From NCBI GenBank assembly GCA_035651635.1, contig DASRFK010000003.1, positions 1 to 18,948 on the forward strand: a stretch of DNA of 18,948 bases. Direction: 5' to 3'. This document shows positions 6,542 through 13,639 of this stretch, piece after piece. A program made the position numbers and the translations under genes. Source of the stretch: JANXQE01 sp035651635. Lineage in GTDB: Bacteria; Verrucomicrobiota; Verrucomicrobiia; Limisphaerales; UBA8199. Below the pieces are notes generated by a model. It did no database searches and was not told the origin of the DNA. It worked only from the letters and a program-made list of their open reading frames with translations. How positions within the stretch are numbered: position 1 is the stretch's first letter; every line of letters starts with the position of its first letter.

Positions 6542-7917
6542 TTTTCTTCAATCAGTTCACGTCGAGCGCCGCTCAGGAGTTGCTCGATAAAGGTGGTGGA
6601 GTAAACGCCGCGGCGAAAGTTCGGGTCCTGCAGAATGGCTTGCTGAAAAGAAATCGTGGTCTTAATCCCGGTAATCATGTACTCGCCCAGGGCCCGGCTC
6701 ATTTTATCCATGGCTTCCCGGCGATCCTTTCCATAAGTAATCAGCTTGCCAATCATCGAATCGTAGTTTGAAGGAATGGTATAGCCCGCGTAGGCATGGC
6801 TATCGACCCGAACACCCCTTCCCCCTGGTTGATAGTACATGACGATGCTGCCCGGACTGGGGCGAAAATCATCAAAAGGATCTTCGGCGTTGATCCGGCA
6901 TTCAATGGCGTGGCCCTTAAATTGAATATCGCTCTGTGAATGACGCAACGGTTCGCCCATGGCCAACATGATTTGATAGCGCACCAGGTCAATCCCGGTG
7001 ATTTCCTCCGTCACCGGATGCTCGACCTGGATCCTCTTATTCATTTCGAGGAAATAAAAACTTCCATGGTTATCGACGATGAATTCAACTGTTCCGGCGT
7101 TGGTATAATTGGCTTCCTCGGCGATCCGGATGGCGGCTTTGCCCATCTTTTCGCGCAGTTTCTTAAATTTGTTCTCAATGAGTGGCGAGGGCGATTCTTC
7201 AACAACCTTCTGATTGCGGCGTTGGATGGAACAATCCCGCTCACCCAGGTGAATGATATGCCCGCGGTTGTCCCCTAGTATCTGGAATTCAACGTGATGG
7301 GGATTTTCAATGAACTTCTCGATGTACACCCCCGAATTGCCAAATGCTTTTTCAGCTTCGCTCCGGGCGGTGTGAAAACCTTTGACCAACGAGATGTCGT
7401 TGTGGGCTGTGCGCATCCCCCGGCCGCCGCCACCGGCGATAGCCTTTATCATCACTGGGTAGCCAATTTTCTTAGCCACAGCTAAGGCATCCTGTTCATT
7501 TTCCACGACTCCATCCGATCCGGGCGGCGTGGGAACGCCAGCTTTCTTGGCTAAAGCCCTGCTGACTGCTTTATCTTCCAAGGCGTTCATTGCCCGCGAG
7601 TTCGGACCGATGAACCGGATATTGCAACTTTCGCAAACGTCGGCGAAGTGAGCATTTTCGGCCAGGAATCCGTAACCTGGGTGAATGGCGTCTACATCGG
7701 CGATCTCGGCGGCACTGACGATTCGATCGATTCGCAGATAGCTTTCGCTGGCAGGAGCCCTCCCGATGCAAATGGCTTCGTCCGCCAGTTGAACATGCAT
7801 CGAGTTAGCATCGGCCTCCGAATAAATAGCGACCGTTCGGATGTTTAACTCCTTGCAAGCCCGAATGATACGCACCGCGATTTCCCCGCGATTGGCTACC
7901 AGCACTTTTTCAAACAT
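6535..7917 (-). CDS. accC: Acetyl-CoA carboxylase, biotin carboxylase subunit
   Basis: This 460-residue ATP-grasp enzyme carboxylates biotin on BCCP using bicarbonate and ATP, the first half-reaction of acetyl-CoA carboxylase in fatty-acid synthesis. The N-terminal biotin carboxylase domain starts MFEKVLVANRGEIAVRIIRA. The ATP-grasp glycine loop reads KAIAGGGGRGMR. The active-site strand reads EMNKRIQVEHPVTEEITG; the more usual residue after EMN is Thr, but the Asn, Arg, Val-Glu and His are present. HAIECRINAEDP marks the C-terminal domain. The length is normal. It lies 55 bases downstream of accB on the same strand, the standard accB-accC pairing. No clear Shine-Dalgarno sequence precedes the ATG. 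The gene ends in a dispersed palindromic repeat. Confidence 0.97.
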   Translation of the reverse strand: MFEKVLVANRGEIAVRIIRACKELNIRTVAIYSEADANSMHVQLADEAICIGRAPASESYLRIDRIVSAAEIADVDAIHPGYGFLAENAHFADVCESCNIRFIGPNSRAMNALEDKAVSRALAKKAGVPTPPGSDGVVENEQDALAVAKKIGYPVMIKAIAGGGGRGMRTAHNDISLVKGFHTARSEAEKAFGNSGVYIEKFIENPHHVEFQILGDNRGHIIHLGERDCSIQRRNQKVVEESPSPLIENKFKKLREKMGKAAIRIAEEANYTNAGTVEFIVDNHGSFYFLEMNKRIQVEHPVTEEITGIDLVRYQIMLAMGEPLRHSQSDIQFKGHAIECRINAEDPFDDFRPSPGSIVMYYQPGGRGVRVDSHAYAGYTIPSNYDSMIGKLITYGKDRREAMDKMSRALGEYMITGIKTTISFQQAILQDPNFRRGVYSTTFIEQLLSGARRELIEEKA

Positions 7918-7972
7918 GTGGTTGGTGGGACAGAGTTAGTCCTGGATCCTTATTTCCCCCAAAGGCCAGTTC

Positions 7973-8431
7973 TCAGCTCGGCCGAATTTTGAACAATGGT
8001 TGCCCGAATTCGACCGGTTTTGCGTTTTCCACCATGACCTGAGTGATTACTCCCTTGGCTTCAGCCTTTATCTCGTTCATCACCTTCATGGCCTCGATAA
8101 TGCACACCACGGTCTCGGGGTTCACTTCCGTGCCGACCTCGACGTAGGACCCAGCTTCCGGCGACGGCGCGCGATAAAAGGTACCGATCATCGGTGACTT
8201 AATATCCACCTCATTGATGGTCAGCTGAGGCGGAGCGCTCACAGAGGTTGTCGGCAAAGTAAGCGACGCTGGGTAGACGGGAACGGCCCCCTCGTCCAAG
8301 GAAACCGACTGGATTGATCCGTTGGTTCCCCGTTTGAGCCGGATCTTGAAATCCTGCTTCTCAAGTTCGAACTCCGACACGGAGTTCTTCCTCATCAGAT
8401 CGATAATCGCTTTGATATCTTTGATGTCCAC
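7973..8431 (-). CDS. accB: Acetyl-CoA carboxylase biotin carboxyl carrier protein
   Basis: This 152-residue BCCP carries biotin between the carboxylase and carboxyltransferase active sites. The biotinyl motif is intact: EAMKVMNEI with the modified Lys at residue 116. The C-terminal biotinyl/lipoyl domain (~76-150) includes SPMIGTFYRAPSPEAGSYVEVG, whose thumb-like insertion is typical of acetyl-CoA carboxylase BCCPs. A Pro/Ser/Thr linker occupies ~45-70. The start is GTG at 8431: an in-frame stop lies two codons upstream, and the N-terminus MDIKDIKAIIDLM matches the family start, so the ATG at about residue 13 is unlikely. Upstream lies a candidate promoter and a terminator-like hairpin, suggesting separate control from aroQ. 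Confidence 0.96.
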   Translation of the reverse strand: MDIKDIKAIIDLMRKNSVSEFELEKQDFKIRLKRGTNGSIQSVSLDEGAVPVYPASLTLPTTSVSAPPQLTINEVDIKSPMIGTFYRAPSPEAGSYVEVGTEVNPETVVCIIEAMKVMNEIKAEAKGVITQVMVENAKPVEFGQPLFKIRPS

Positions 8432-8482
8432 GGCTTATATCGTTACCGTTGGTTCTCGAACCGGAATTAGAGCGTAATAAGC

Positions 8483-8513
8483 AAAAAAGCAGCAGCCGAA
8501 TACTCGGCTCTGC
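8483..8513 (-). terminator. Terminator-like hairpin between aroQ and accB
   Basis: On the minus strand, AGCCGA and TCGGCT (8494-8499/8504-8509) form a 6-bp stem with a 4-base loop, extended by GCAG/CTGC (8489-8492/8510-8513) across a one-base bulge, and followed at once by six T residues (8488-8483). This is a good intrinsic terminator shape in the direction of transcription. It may end the aroQ transcript. Because a candidate promoter lies just upstream of it, it could also sit in the accB leader as an attenuator. Confidence 0.6.
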
Positions 8514-8539
8514 CCGTGCCACTATATGTATTGAGGAGC

Positions 8540-8569
8540 AAGATAGAGCACCTGCCGGAGAGCGGTCAA
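8540..8569 (-). promoter_or_regulatory. Candidate sigma70-type promoter for accB-accC
   Basis: On the minus strand TTGACC (8564-8569; five of six matches to TTGACA) is separated by 18 bases from TATCTT (8540-8545; four of six matches to TATAAT). A start near 8533 would give a leader of about 100 bases before the accB GTG, containing the terminator-like hairpin at 8483-8513. Promoter consensus for this phylum is not assumed; the call rests on hexamers and spacing only. Confidence 0.4.
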
Positions 8570-8618
8570 GCATTAACATTTGGAGAGCAAATACGGAAAT
8601 GCGGCTGAAACAATGCGG

Positions 8619-9065
8619 CTAAGGAGATTTTGGCTTTCCAATAACGTTAACGGCAGCTTCTAACCCTAAAACATACGAGTGTGCTCCGAATCCGCAGATT
8701 TGTCCGACACACACCGCCGCGATTAATGATTTATGCCTGAACTCTTCTCGTGCGTGGACATTCGAAAGATGGATCTCGATGGTTGGAACAGCTACAGCGG
8801 ATATCGCATCACGCAGCGCTACGCTGGTATGAGTGAAGGCAGCAGCATTGAGGACGATGGCGTGGAAGTCCGGCTTCGATCCTTGAATCCAGCTGACCAA
8901 TTCACCTTCGTTGTTCGTCTGGCGAAAATCGATAGTCACCCCCAGCTCCGAGGCCCGTTTCCGGACGCGGTCTTCAATCTGAGACAAGGTCAGGCTGCCG
9001 TACACATCAGGCTCGCGTTGGCCCAGCAGATTGAGATTTGGCCCGTTCAAGAACAGGATCCTCAT
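8619..9065 (-). CDS. aroQ: 3-dehydroquinate dehydratase, type II
   Basis: This 148-residue type II dehydroquinase converts 3-dehydroquinate to 3-dehydroshikimate in the shikimate pathway, normally as a cytosolic dodecamer. Signatures occur in order: the N-terminal LFLNGPNLNLLGQREPDVYG with catalytic Tyr near 22 and the lid Arg, FRQTNNEGELVSWIQ, NAAAFTHTSVALRDAI, and EIHLSNVHAREEFRHKS with the catalytic His. Length and motif spacing are normal. It lies upstream of accB and accC on the same strand, an aroQ-accB-accC order also known from Pseudomonas. A hairpin in the 187-base gap after it may partly separate the units. No Shine-Dalgarno sequence is evident before the ATG. Confidence 0.96.
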   Translation of the reverse strand: MRILFLNGPNLNLLGQREPDVYGSLTLSQIEDRVRKRASELGVTIDFRQTNNEGELVSWIQGSKPDFHAIVLNAAAFTHTSVALRDAISAVAVPTIEIHLSNVHAREEFRHKSLIAAVCVGQICGFGAHSYVLGLEAAVNVIGKPKSP

Positions 9066-9245
9066 ATCGGCCGGCAGCGTACCTGTGCCCGAAGCGCTTG
9101 TCGATGGGTTTCCCCGATCGATTGAGGCTGCTGGGACTCCGGTTTACAGGTGGACGGGATAGAACGGGAGCACGTTTGGATGCGAAACGTAAAGCCCAAT
9201 CAGTGCATCAACCCGGCTGACCGCGATCTCCAAACCGCTTTGTTC

Positions 9246-9482
9246 CTAAATCTGTTGGCTTACGGGTTCGGCCGGCAAACCGACCAAACCTGAGAACAAA
9301 AGCACGGCCATGTTGCGACAGTTCTCGCAACGAACCGAAAGCGCCACTACCTCGCTCGTATGGTTCATCCGGAAAGCCAGCGGGATGGAACACAAAGGAC
9401 ACTGAGCGAGGGAGCCATCGAAATAATGCTTCAGCAGGTCATTGCGCTCCTGTTCGGTCCAGTATTTTACCCAACCTCCCAC
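9246..9482 (-). CDS. Small zinc-ribbon-like protein of unknown function
   Basis: This 78-residue predicted protein has two Cys pairs, CPLC near residue 28 and CENC near residue 52, spaced as in a small zinc ribbon. An N-terminal aromatic/charged helix (WTEQERNDLLKHYFDG) precedes them and a short hydrophobic stretch (MAVLLFSGLVGL) follows. I cannot assign a family. Its reading frame, composition and position in a minus-strand run with rlpA and aroQ support a real gene, but it is short. No convincing ribosome binding site was found, and the start could be downstream at an internal Met. A role in binding nucleic acid or a partner protein would be a guess. Confidence 0.55.
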   Translation of the reverse strand: MGGWVKYWTEQERNDLLKHYFDGSLAQCPLCSIPLAFRMNHTSEVVALSVRCENCRNMAVLLFSGLVGLPAEPVSQQI

Positions 9483-9564
9483 GCCCTAAAATCGAGCCGT
9501 CTGTGTGGGGATGCTATGAGGTGCTCGCCCCCAGATTCGCCGGGCGACTGCTTAGAAGCTTAAC

Positions 9565-9579
9565 CCCAGCGTCGCTGGG
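9565..9579. repeat. Short perfect palindrome between rlpA-like and zinc-ribbon genes
   Basis: CCCAGCG (9565-9571) and CGCTGGG (9573-9579) are inverted around a single T. No T-run follows on either strand, so termination is unlikely to be strong. It could be a weak hairpin or a protein site in the 159-base gap, which otherwise shows nothing recognisable. Confidence 0.3.
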
Positions 9580-9641
9580 ATGTCAGCCCACGAAGTTTCG
9601 CACAATGTCACAGGATTCCATAAACGCCTCCCAGCACGGGC

Positions 9642-10088
9642 TCATCTGAGCACGTCTATCTTTACCGCAACAAGACCTGCGTCCGGATCAGCCAATCGCC
9701 TGAAGGCGGCGTGACTCAAGTCAATTCCGCGGCCGTCGTGCACCAACTCCCAGGCCGGCCCTCGATCGGTAATGGTTACGATAACACTCCGGCTGCGGCG
9801 AGCCGCGGAAGTAACCCGGACCTTGGTGCCGAGCGAGTAAAACCAGCTGGCCGCCGTGAGCCGCTCGGGATTGAACTTCCTGCCATTGGCCATCACTTTG
9901 CCGCGGTGCGCTTCCCCGTACCACGAGGCCAAGGTTTGGTGGGGACTGGCGCCGGCGCACACGAAGGTTGCCGCGGGCAGCCAAAGAGCCAGGACGAACA
10001 TTGCCATCAAGGCACGTGAAAGCCGGACGGAATCTCCGTGGCGGGTTTCGAAGACAGTTGCGGGATGGTTCTGGGACGGCCACCTCAC
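9642..10088 (-). CDS. RlpA-like double-psi beta-barrel protein, exported
   Basis: This protein of up to 148 residues belongs to the RlpA/septal-ring lytic transglycosylase-like family, whose members bind or cleave denuded peptidoglycan in the periplasm. A signal segment (MAMFVLALWLPAATFVCAGA, residues ~28-47) precedes the barrel: ASWYGEAHRGKVMANGRKF, LTAASWFYSLGTKVRV, and VTITDRGPAWE followed by GIDLSHAAFRRLA. The Asp of DRGP is kept. By eye, the Glu of the usual ASGE segment reads Arg, and the His region of TAAH reads Ser-Trp-Phe, so catalysis as in Pseudomonas RlpA is doubtful. A perfect TATAAT on the minus strand at 10095-10100 would start transcription almost at the first ATG, so either the mRNA is leaderless or translation starts at Met28 (10007). 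No SPOR domain is present. Confidence 0.85.
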   Translation of the reverse strand: MRWPSQNHPATVFETRHGDSVRLSRALMAMFVLALWLPAATFVCAGASPHQTLASWYGEAHRGKVMANGRKFNPERLTAASWFYSLGTKVRVTSAARRSRSVIVTITDRGPAWELVHDGRGIDLSHAAFRRLADPDAGLVAVKIDVLR

Positions 10089-10094
10089 GCGGGA

Positions 10095-10100
10095 ATTATA
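10095..10100 (-). promoter_or_regulatory. Candidate -10 box for the rlpA-like gene
   Basis: The minus strand reads TATAAT exactly. At a 17-base spacing upstream the sequence is TTTCGG, a poor -35 match. A transcript from here would begin at about 10086-10089, at or next to the longest ATG (10088), which bears on the start choice for this gene. Confidence 0.3.
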
Positions 10101-10129
10101 GAGGGCCGCGCCGGTGGCCGAAAGTGGGG

Positions 10130-10173
10130 TTGGTAACCTAGACCAATAAGGTATTCGCCCACTTATAGGCGAA
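10130..10173. promoter_or_regulatory. Two small hairpins in the divergent spacer before the polysaccharide operon
   Basis: TTGGT (10130-10134)/ACCAA (10142-10146) and TTCGCC (10154-10159)/GGCGAA (10168-10173) form adjacent short inverted repeats just upstream of the GT2 gene. They could be binding sites or leader structure for the operon. No sound -35/-10 pair could be defined on the plus strand here. Confidence 0.25.
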
Positions 10174-10200
10174 AGGCCCCTGACCTAGAATGCAGCGGTC

Positions 10201-11382
10201 GTGCGACAAATAGTGATGACACCCGATTCAGCCGCAAAATCGAATCCGCCCGCTGTTTCCGTAGCGATCTTCGCGTGGAACGAAGAAGGCTCCTTGGAGC
10301 CGACACTCCGGTCGCTCTTCGATCAGTCACTCTTCGCCGATCTACATCGGCGCGGCATGTCTTGTGAAGTCATCTGCGTCGCCAACGGTTGCACCGATCG
10401 GACACCTGAGGTCGCCGCGCAACTTTTTCAAGAGCTGGCAGCGCAGCATCCGCACCGAGCATCCCTGGAGCTGCGTGTCGCCAACATCGTCGAACGCGGC
10501 AAGGTCAATGCCTGGAATCAATACGTGCATCAGCTCTCGGCACGGTCAGCCAGCGTTTTGTTCATGATGGATGCCGACATAATCATCCATTGCCGAGAAA
10601 CCCTGGCCAACATGCTGGCCACGCTCGAAGCCGATCCTGAAGCCGCGGTGGCGGTGGATTTGCCGCGCAAAAACATTGCTCAAAAAAAGCGCAAGTCACT
10701 GGCGGAGCGGCTTTCGCTGGCGGCTTCGCGCATGACTCTGGCTGCGGAGGGCCAGCTCTGTGGTCAACTCTATTCCATACGGGCAAATATGGCGCGTTCG
10801 ATCTACCTGCCCAAGGATCTGGCCGCTTGCGAAGATGGCCTGATTAAGATTCTTGTCTGCACTGACTTGCTGGCTCACCCATCCTGGCCCAAGCGAATTC
10901 GAGTGGCTCCAGAAGCCGAGCACACGTTCGAGGCTTACACCACCCCGCGGGCAGTTTTAAAGAACCAAAAACGTCAAATCATGGGCCAAACGATTCTTCA
11001 CGTCCTGGTGGATCAGTACCTGGGTTCGCACTGGCGCGGCGACCGACCCAACCTGGCCGCCTTTTTGAAAGCAAAAGACGACGACGATCCGCCCTGGCTG
11101 AAACGCCTGGTCCGCGAGCATCTTCAGAACACGCGCTGGTCCTGGCAGCTTTACCCTGGCTTGGTAAGGAATCGTTTCCAACGGTTAGGCCGATTGAAAC
11201 CTCTGCGCCGGCTGGCATGCCTTCCGGCGGCAGTGGCCGGTTGCTGCGCGACTCTGACGGCCAGCGTGCTGGCCTATCGAGCGCTCAAAAGTGGTTGCAT
11301 TGATTACTGGCCCAAAGCCCAACGCAGCGGTTTGGAGACCACGGAACCAACGGCGGAACCCCGCTGCCTGAATCACGCGTAG
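10201..11382 (+). CDS. Glycosyltransferase family 2
   Basis: This protein of about 393 residues is a GT-A fold glycosyltransferase, expected to transfer a sugar from a nucleotide donor during exopolysaccharide assembly at the inner membrane. The N-terminal fold reads VSVAIFAWNEEGSLEPTLRSL, then VICVANGCTDRTPE, then GKVNAWNQ. The metal-binding DxD is DAD at 124-126 (FMMDADIII). An ED pair occurs in LAACEDGL (near 220). One hydrophobic segment near the C-terminus (~340-363, PAAVAGCCATLTASVLAY) suggests membrane attachment. The frame opens with GTG at 10201 and has ATG at 10216; no ribosome binding site decides between them. It is the first gene of a five-gene plus-strand operon. Donor and acceptor are unknown. 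Confidence 0.9.
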   Translation: MRQIVMTPDSAAKSNPPAVSVAIFAWNEEGSLEPTLRSLFDQSLFADLHRRGMSCEVICVANGCTDRTPEVAAQLFQELAAQHPHRASLELRVANIVERGKVNAWNQYVHQLSARSASVLFMMDADIIIHCRETLANMLATLEADPEAAVAVDLPRKNIAQKKRKSLAERLSLAASRMTLAAEGQLCGQLYSIRANMARSIYLPKDLAACEDGLIKILVCTDLLAHPSWPKRIRVAPEAEHTFEAYTTPRAVLKNQKRQIMGQTILHVLVDQYLGSHWRGDRPNLAAFLKAKDDDDPPWLKRLVREHLQNTRWSWQLYPGLVRNRFQRLGRLKPLRRLACLPAAVAGCCATLTASVLAYRALKSGCIDYWPKAQRSGLETTEPTAEPRCLNHA

Positions 11383-11426
11383 GGCCGCCCCGAAATTCGA
11401 TTTGGCACGGAAAAAAGGATTAAATT

Positions 11427-12056
11427 ATGCATGGAACAGTTTCTCAAAAAATCGGCCGAGTGATTGGCAATCTGATTCTGCACCCGCAGTACATCTCACG
11501 CTGCCTGACTCACAACGTCATTAACGGCAAAACTCCGCTGGACCTGGAAATCCCCTGGTTCTCTTATGCCGCCATTGATTTCCTCGATCCGTTCGTGCGG
11601 CCAGACATGGCGGTCTTTGAATATGGCTCCGGCGGCTCCACGCTGTTCTTTGCCAAACGCGCCCAGAGGGTCTTCTCCGTCGAGGACAACCCGCAATGGT
11701 TCGACTGGGTCTCCCGACGGCTAAAGGAAAAGGGGCTGTCCAATGCCACGCTCAAGCTATGCGAATTTGACTTCAAGAAGCCGGTTGCGTTCGAGAATTC
11801 AGATTATCTGAACGCCATGCCGGACGAAAAGTTCGATGTCATTGTGGTCGATGGTAGCGAGGAATGGACCCAGGTGCGGCCGACCTGCTTCCAAAAGGCC
11901 GAAAGCCACGTTAAAGAGGGCGGGATTATCGTGGTGGACGATTCCTGGCGGTATGCGCCATTGCGCCAAAGGCACCATGCCAAAGACCTGAGAATCTTCC
12001 AAAGCGTTGGCCCCTGCCGGCCTGGCGTGACCAGCACGGACATTTTCTTTTACTGA
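11427..12056 (+). CDS. SAM-dependent methyltransferase (class I fold)
   Basis: This 209-residue Rossmann-fold methyltransferase has motif I VFEYGSGGST at about 63-72, the acidic residue that binds the SAM ribose in FSVEDNPQW (84-91), FDVIVVDGSEEW near 136-147, and GGIIVVDDSWRY. It ends in a short TDIFFY tail. The start has one of the better ribosome binding sites in the window (AAGGA nine bases before the ATG). Its position between glycosyltransferase and polymerase genes suggests that it methylates a sugar or the growing glycan chain. The family is broad, so the acceptor is inferred from context only. No signal peptide is seen, so it should be cytoplasmic. The 44-base gap from GT2 fits one operon. 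Confidence 0.85.
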   Translation: MHGTVSQKIGRVIGNLILHPQYISRCLTHNVINGKTPLDLEIPWFSYAAIDFLDPFVRPDMAVFEYGSGGSTLFFAKRAQRVFSVEDNPQWFDWVSRRLKEKGLSNATLKLCEFDFKKPVAFENSDYLNAMPDEKFDVIVVDGSEEWTQVRPTCFQKAESHVKEGGIIVVDDSWRYAPLRQRHHAKDLRIFQSVGPCRPGVTSTDIFFY

Positions 12057-12119
12057 GCGGAGCGCGGGCGGGCGTACTGTCCGGGCGCCAGTATCCGGCG
12101 CTCACCGCGTAGCTGAGCT

Positions 12120-13637
12120 ATGGACGTAAAGACCCTATTCGGCCTGACCGTCATTCCCGCCGGCTTTTGCGCCGGCATCCTGGCGGCCTGCGTTTCAACG
12201 CGGGTTCGCGACCTGTTTTTCCTAATGCTGATTTCGCTGGCACCGCTGATCGAGCGGCTGGACCTCAACTACGTCAGCCGTGAATGGTATCGCGGCACCT
12301 CGCGGGGTTTTGAGATTTCAATCCTCGATATCCTGGCCGTCAGCCTGTTGATCGGTTCGATTCTGGCGCCGCGTCGGGGTGAATCGCGAGGTTTTTGGCC
12401 GGCCAGCTTTGGCTTCATGCTGATCTACTTTGCCTACGCGTGCTTTAATGTGGCGGTGTCCGAACCCAGGCTCTTTTCACTCTTCGAGTTGTTTCGAATG
12501 TTTCGGGGGTTGGTGTTGGTTCTGGGCGTGGCATTCTATGTTCGCAGCGAACGGGAATTGCGGTTGTTCATTTTGGGAGTGGCGCTCCTGATTTGTTATG
12601 AAGGATTGCTGGCCCTCAAGCAGCGATATCTTGAAGGCCTCCACCGGGTGCCGGGCACAGTCATCGAATCCAACAGCCTCTCGGTTCTGCTGTGCACCAC
12701 CACACCGGTGATGGTTACGGCGCTCACCTCGCAGTTGCCCAAAAAGCTCAAACTCATTTGCGCCTGCGCCATTCCGCTGGCGATGGTAGCGGAAATCATG
12801 ACAATTTCCCGCGCCGGCGTAACGATTATGGCGCTGGTGCTTTTTGGCGCGACCATGACGACTGTGAAGTTTCGCATTACTCCCCGGACCGTCGCCGCCA
12901 CGCTCGTGATCGTCTTAGGGGTAACCGGCTTAGCCGCCAAGTCATGGAAAACACTGGCCGAACGTTTTGCTTCCTCGACGATGGAGCAGGAGTACGGAAA
13001 CAAAAAAAATATGGGGCGCGGGTATTACATTCGCATGGCCAAAGCCATCGCGCATGAATACTTCTTTGGCGTTGGCCTCAACAATTGGTCGTACTGGGTG
13101 AGCAATAAGATCGGGCCGCAGCATGGTTACAAATTTGTGCCCTACAAAGGCACCGAACATGCCCCCAGCGATGTCGTTCCCTCTGACAGCAACGTCGACG
13201 AGGCGCAGGCGGCTCCGGCCCACAATCTCGGGGCCCTGACCGTCGGCGAGTTGGGAATCCCCGGCCTGATCATTTTCTCGCTGTTGTGGCTGCGCTGGTT
13301 TCAAATGGGCGCCAGCTTTCTTCTTCCCCGTACGACCGATCCGATGTTTCGCATGCCGATTGGCATCTTCTTCGGATTTTGCGGCATGTTCCTGCAGTGC
13401 CTAACCGAATGGGTGTTCCGGCACCTCCCGCTGTACTACACGTTTCACGTCATGCTCGGCGTCTTGATGAGCCTTTACTATTACAGACGGCGGGTGCGCC
13501 AGGCTGAGTTGGCTTGCGGCGAAGAACTGGCCGGTGGGGAATTCGATGAAACCCCGGCCTGGCCGGAAGGAGAAGAGTCGCCCGCCCAGCACGCCACAGC
13601 GGACATCTTGGCAGCGCGCACGACGGGACTGGCTTAA
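12120..13637 (+). CDS. O-antigen ligase/polymerase-like membrane protein
   Basis: This 505-residue integral membrane protein with about 12 hydrophobic helices is of the O-antigen ligase/Wzy type, which polymerises or ligates lipid-linked glycans on the periplasmic face. It shows the typical layout: many helices, then a large hydrophilic loop between about residues 280 and 370 containing GRGYYIRMAKAIAHEY, FGVGLNNWSYWV and the HNLGALTVGELGIPGL segment, then three C-terminal helices. The last ~45 residues are acidic and probably cytoplasmic or disordered. Sequence alone does not separate polymerase from ligase, so no symbol is given. No Shine-Dalgarno sequence is evident. The next gene starts two bases after its stop, indicating tight coupling. 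Confidence 0.87.
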   Translation: MDVKTLFGLTVIPAGFCAGILAACVSTRVRDLFFLMLISLAPLIERLDLNYVSREWYRGTSRGFEISILDILAVSLLIGSILAPRRGESRGFWPASFGFMLIYFAYACFNVAVSEPRLFSLFELFRMFRGLVLVLGVAFYVRSERELRLFILGVALLICYEGLLALKQRYLEGLHRVPGTVIESNSLSVLLCTTTPVMVTALTSQLPKKLKLICACAIPLAMVAEIMTISRAGVTIMALVLFGATMTTVKFRITPRTVAATLVIVLGVTGLAAKSWKTLAERFASSTMEQEYGNKKNMGRGYYIRMAKAIAHEYFFGVGLNNWSYWVSNKIGPQHGYKFVPYKGTEHAPSDVVPSDSNVDEAQAAPAHNLGALTVGELGIPGLIIFSLLWLRWFQMGASFLLPRTTDPMFRMPIGIFFGFCGMFLQCLTEWVFRHLPLYYTFHVMLGVLMSLYYYRRRVRQAELACGEELAGGEFDETPAWPEGEESPAQHATADILAARTTGLA

Positions 13638-13639
13638 GT

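Noticed and set aside
10089..10200. tRNA or small RNA gene in the divergent spacer
   Set aside because: Only two short hairpins are present; no cloverleaf, no T-loop motif and no clear promoter-terminator pair could be drawn.
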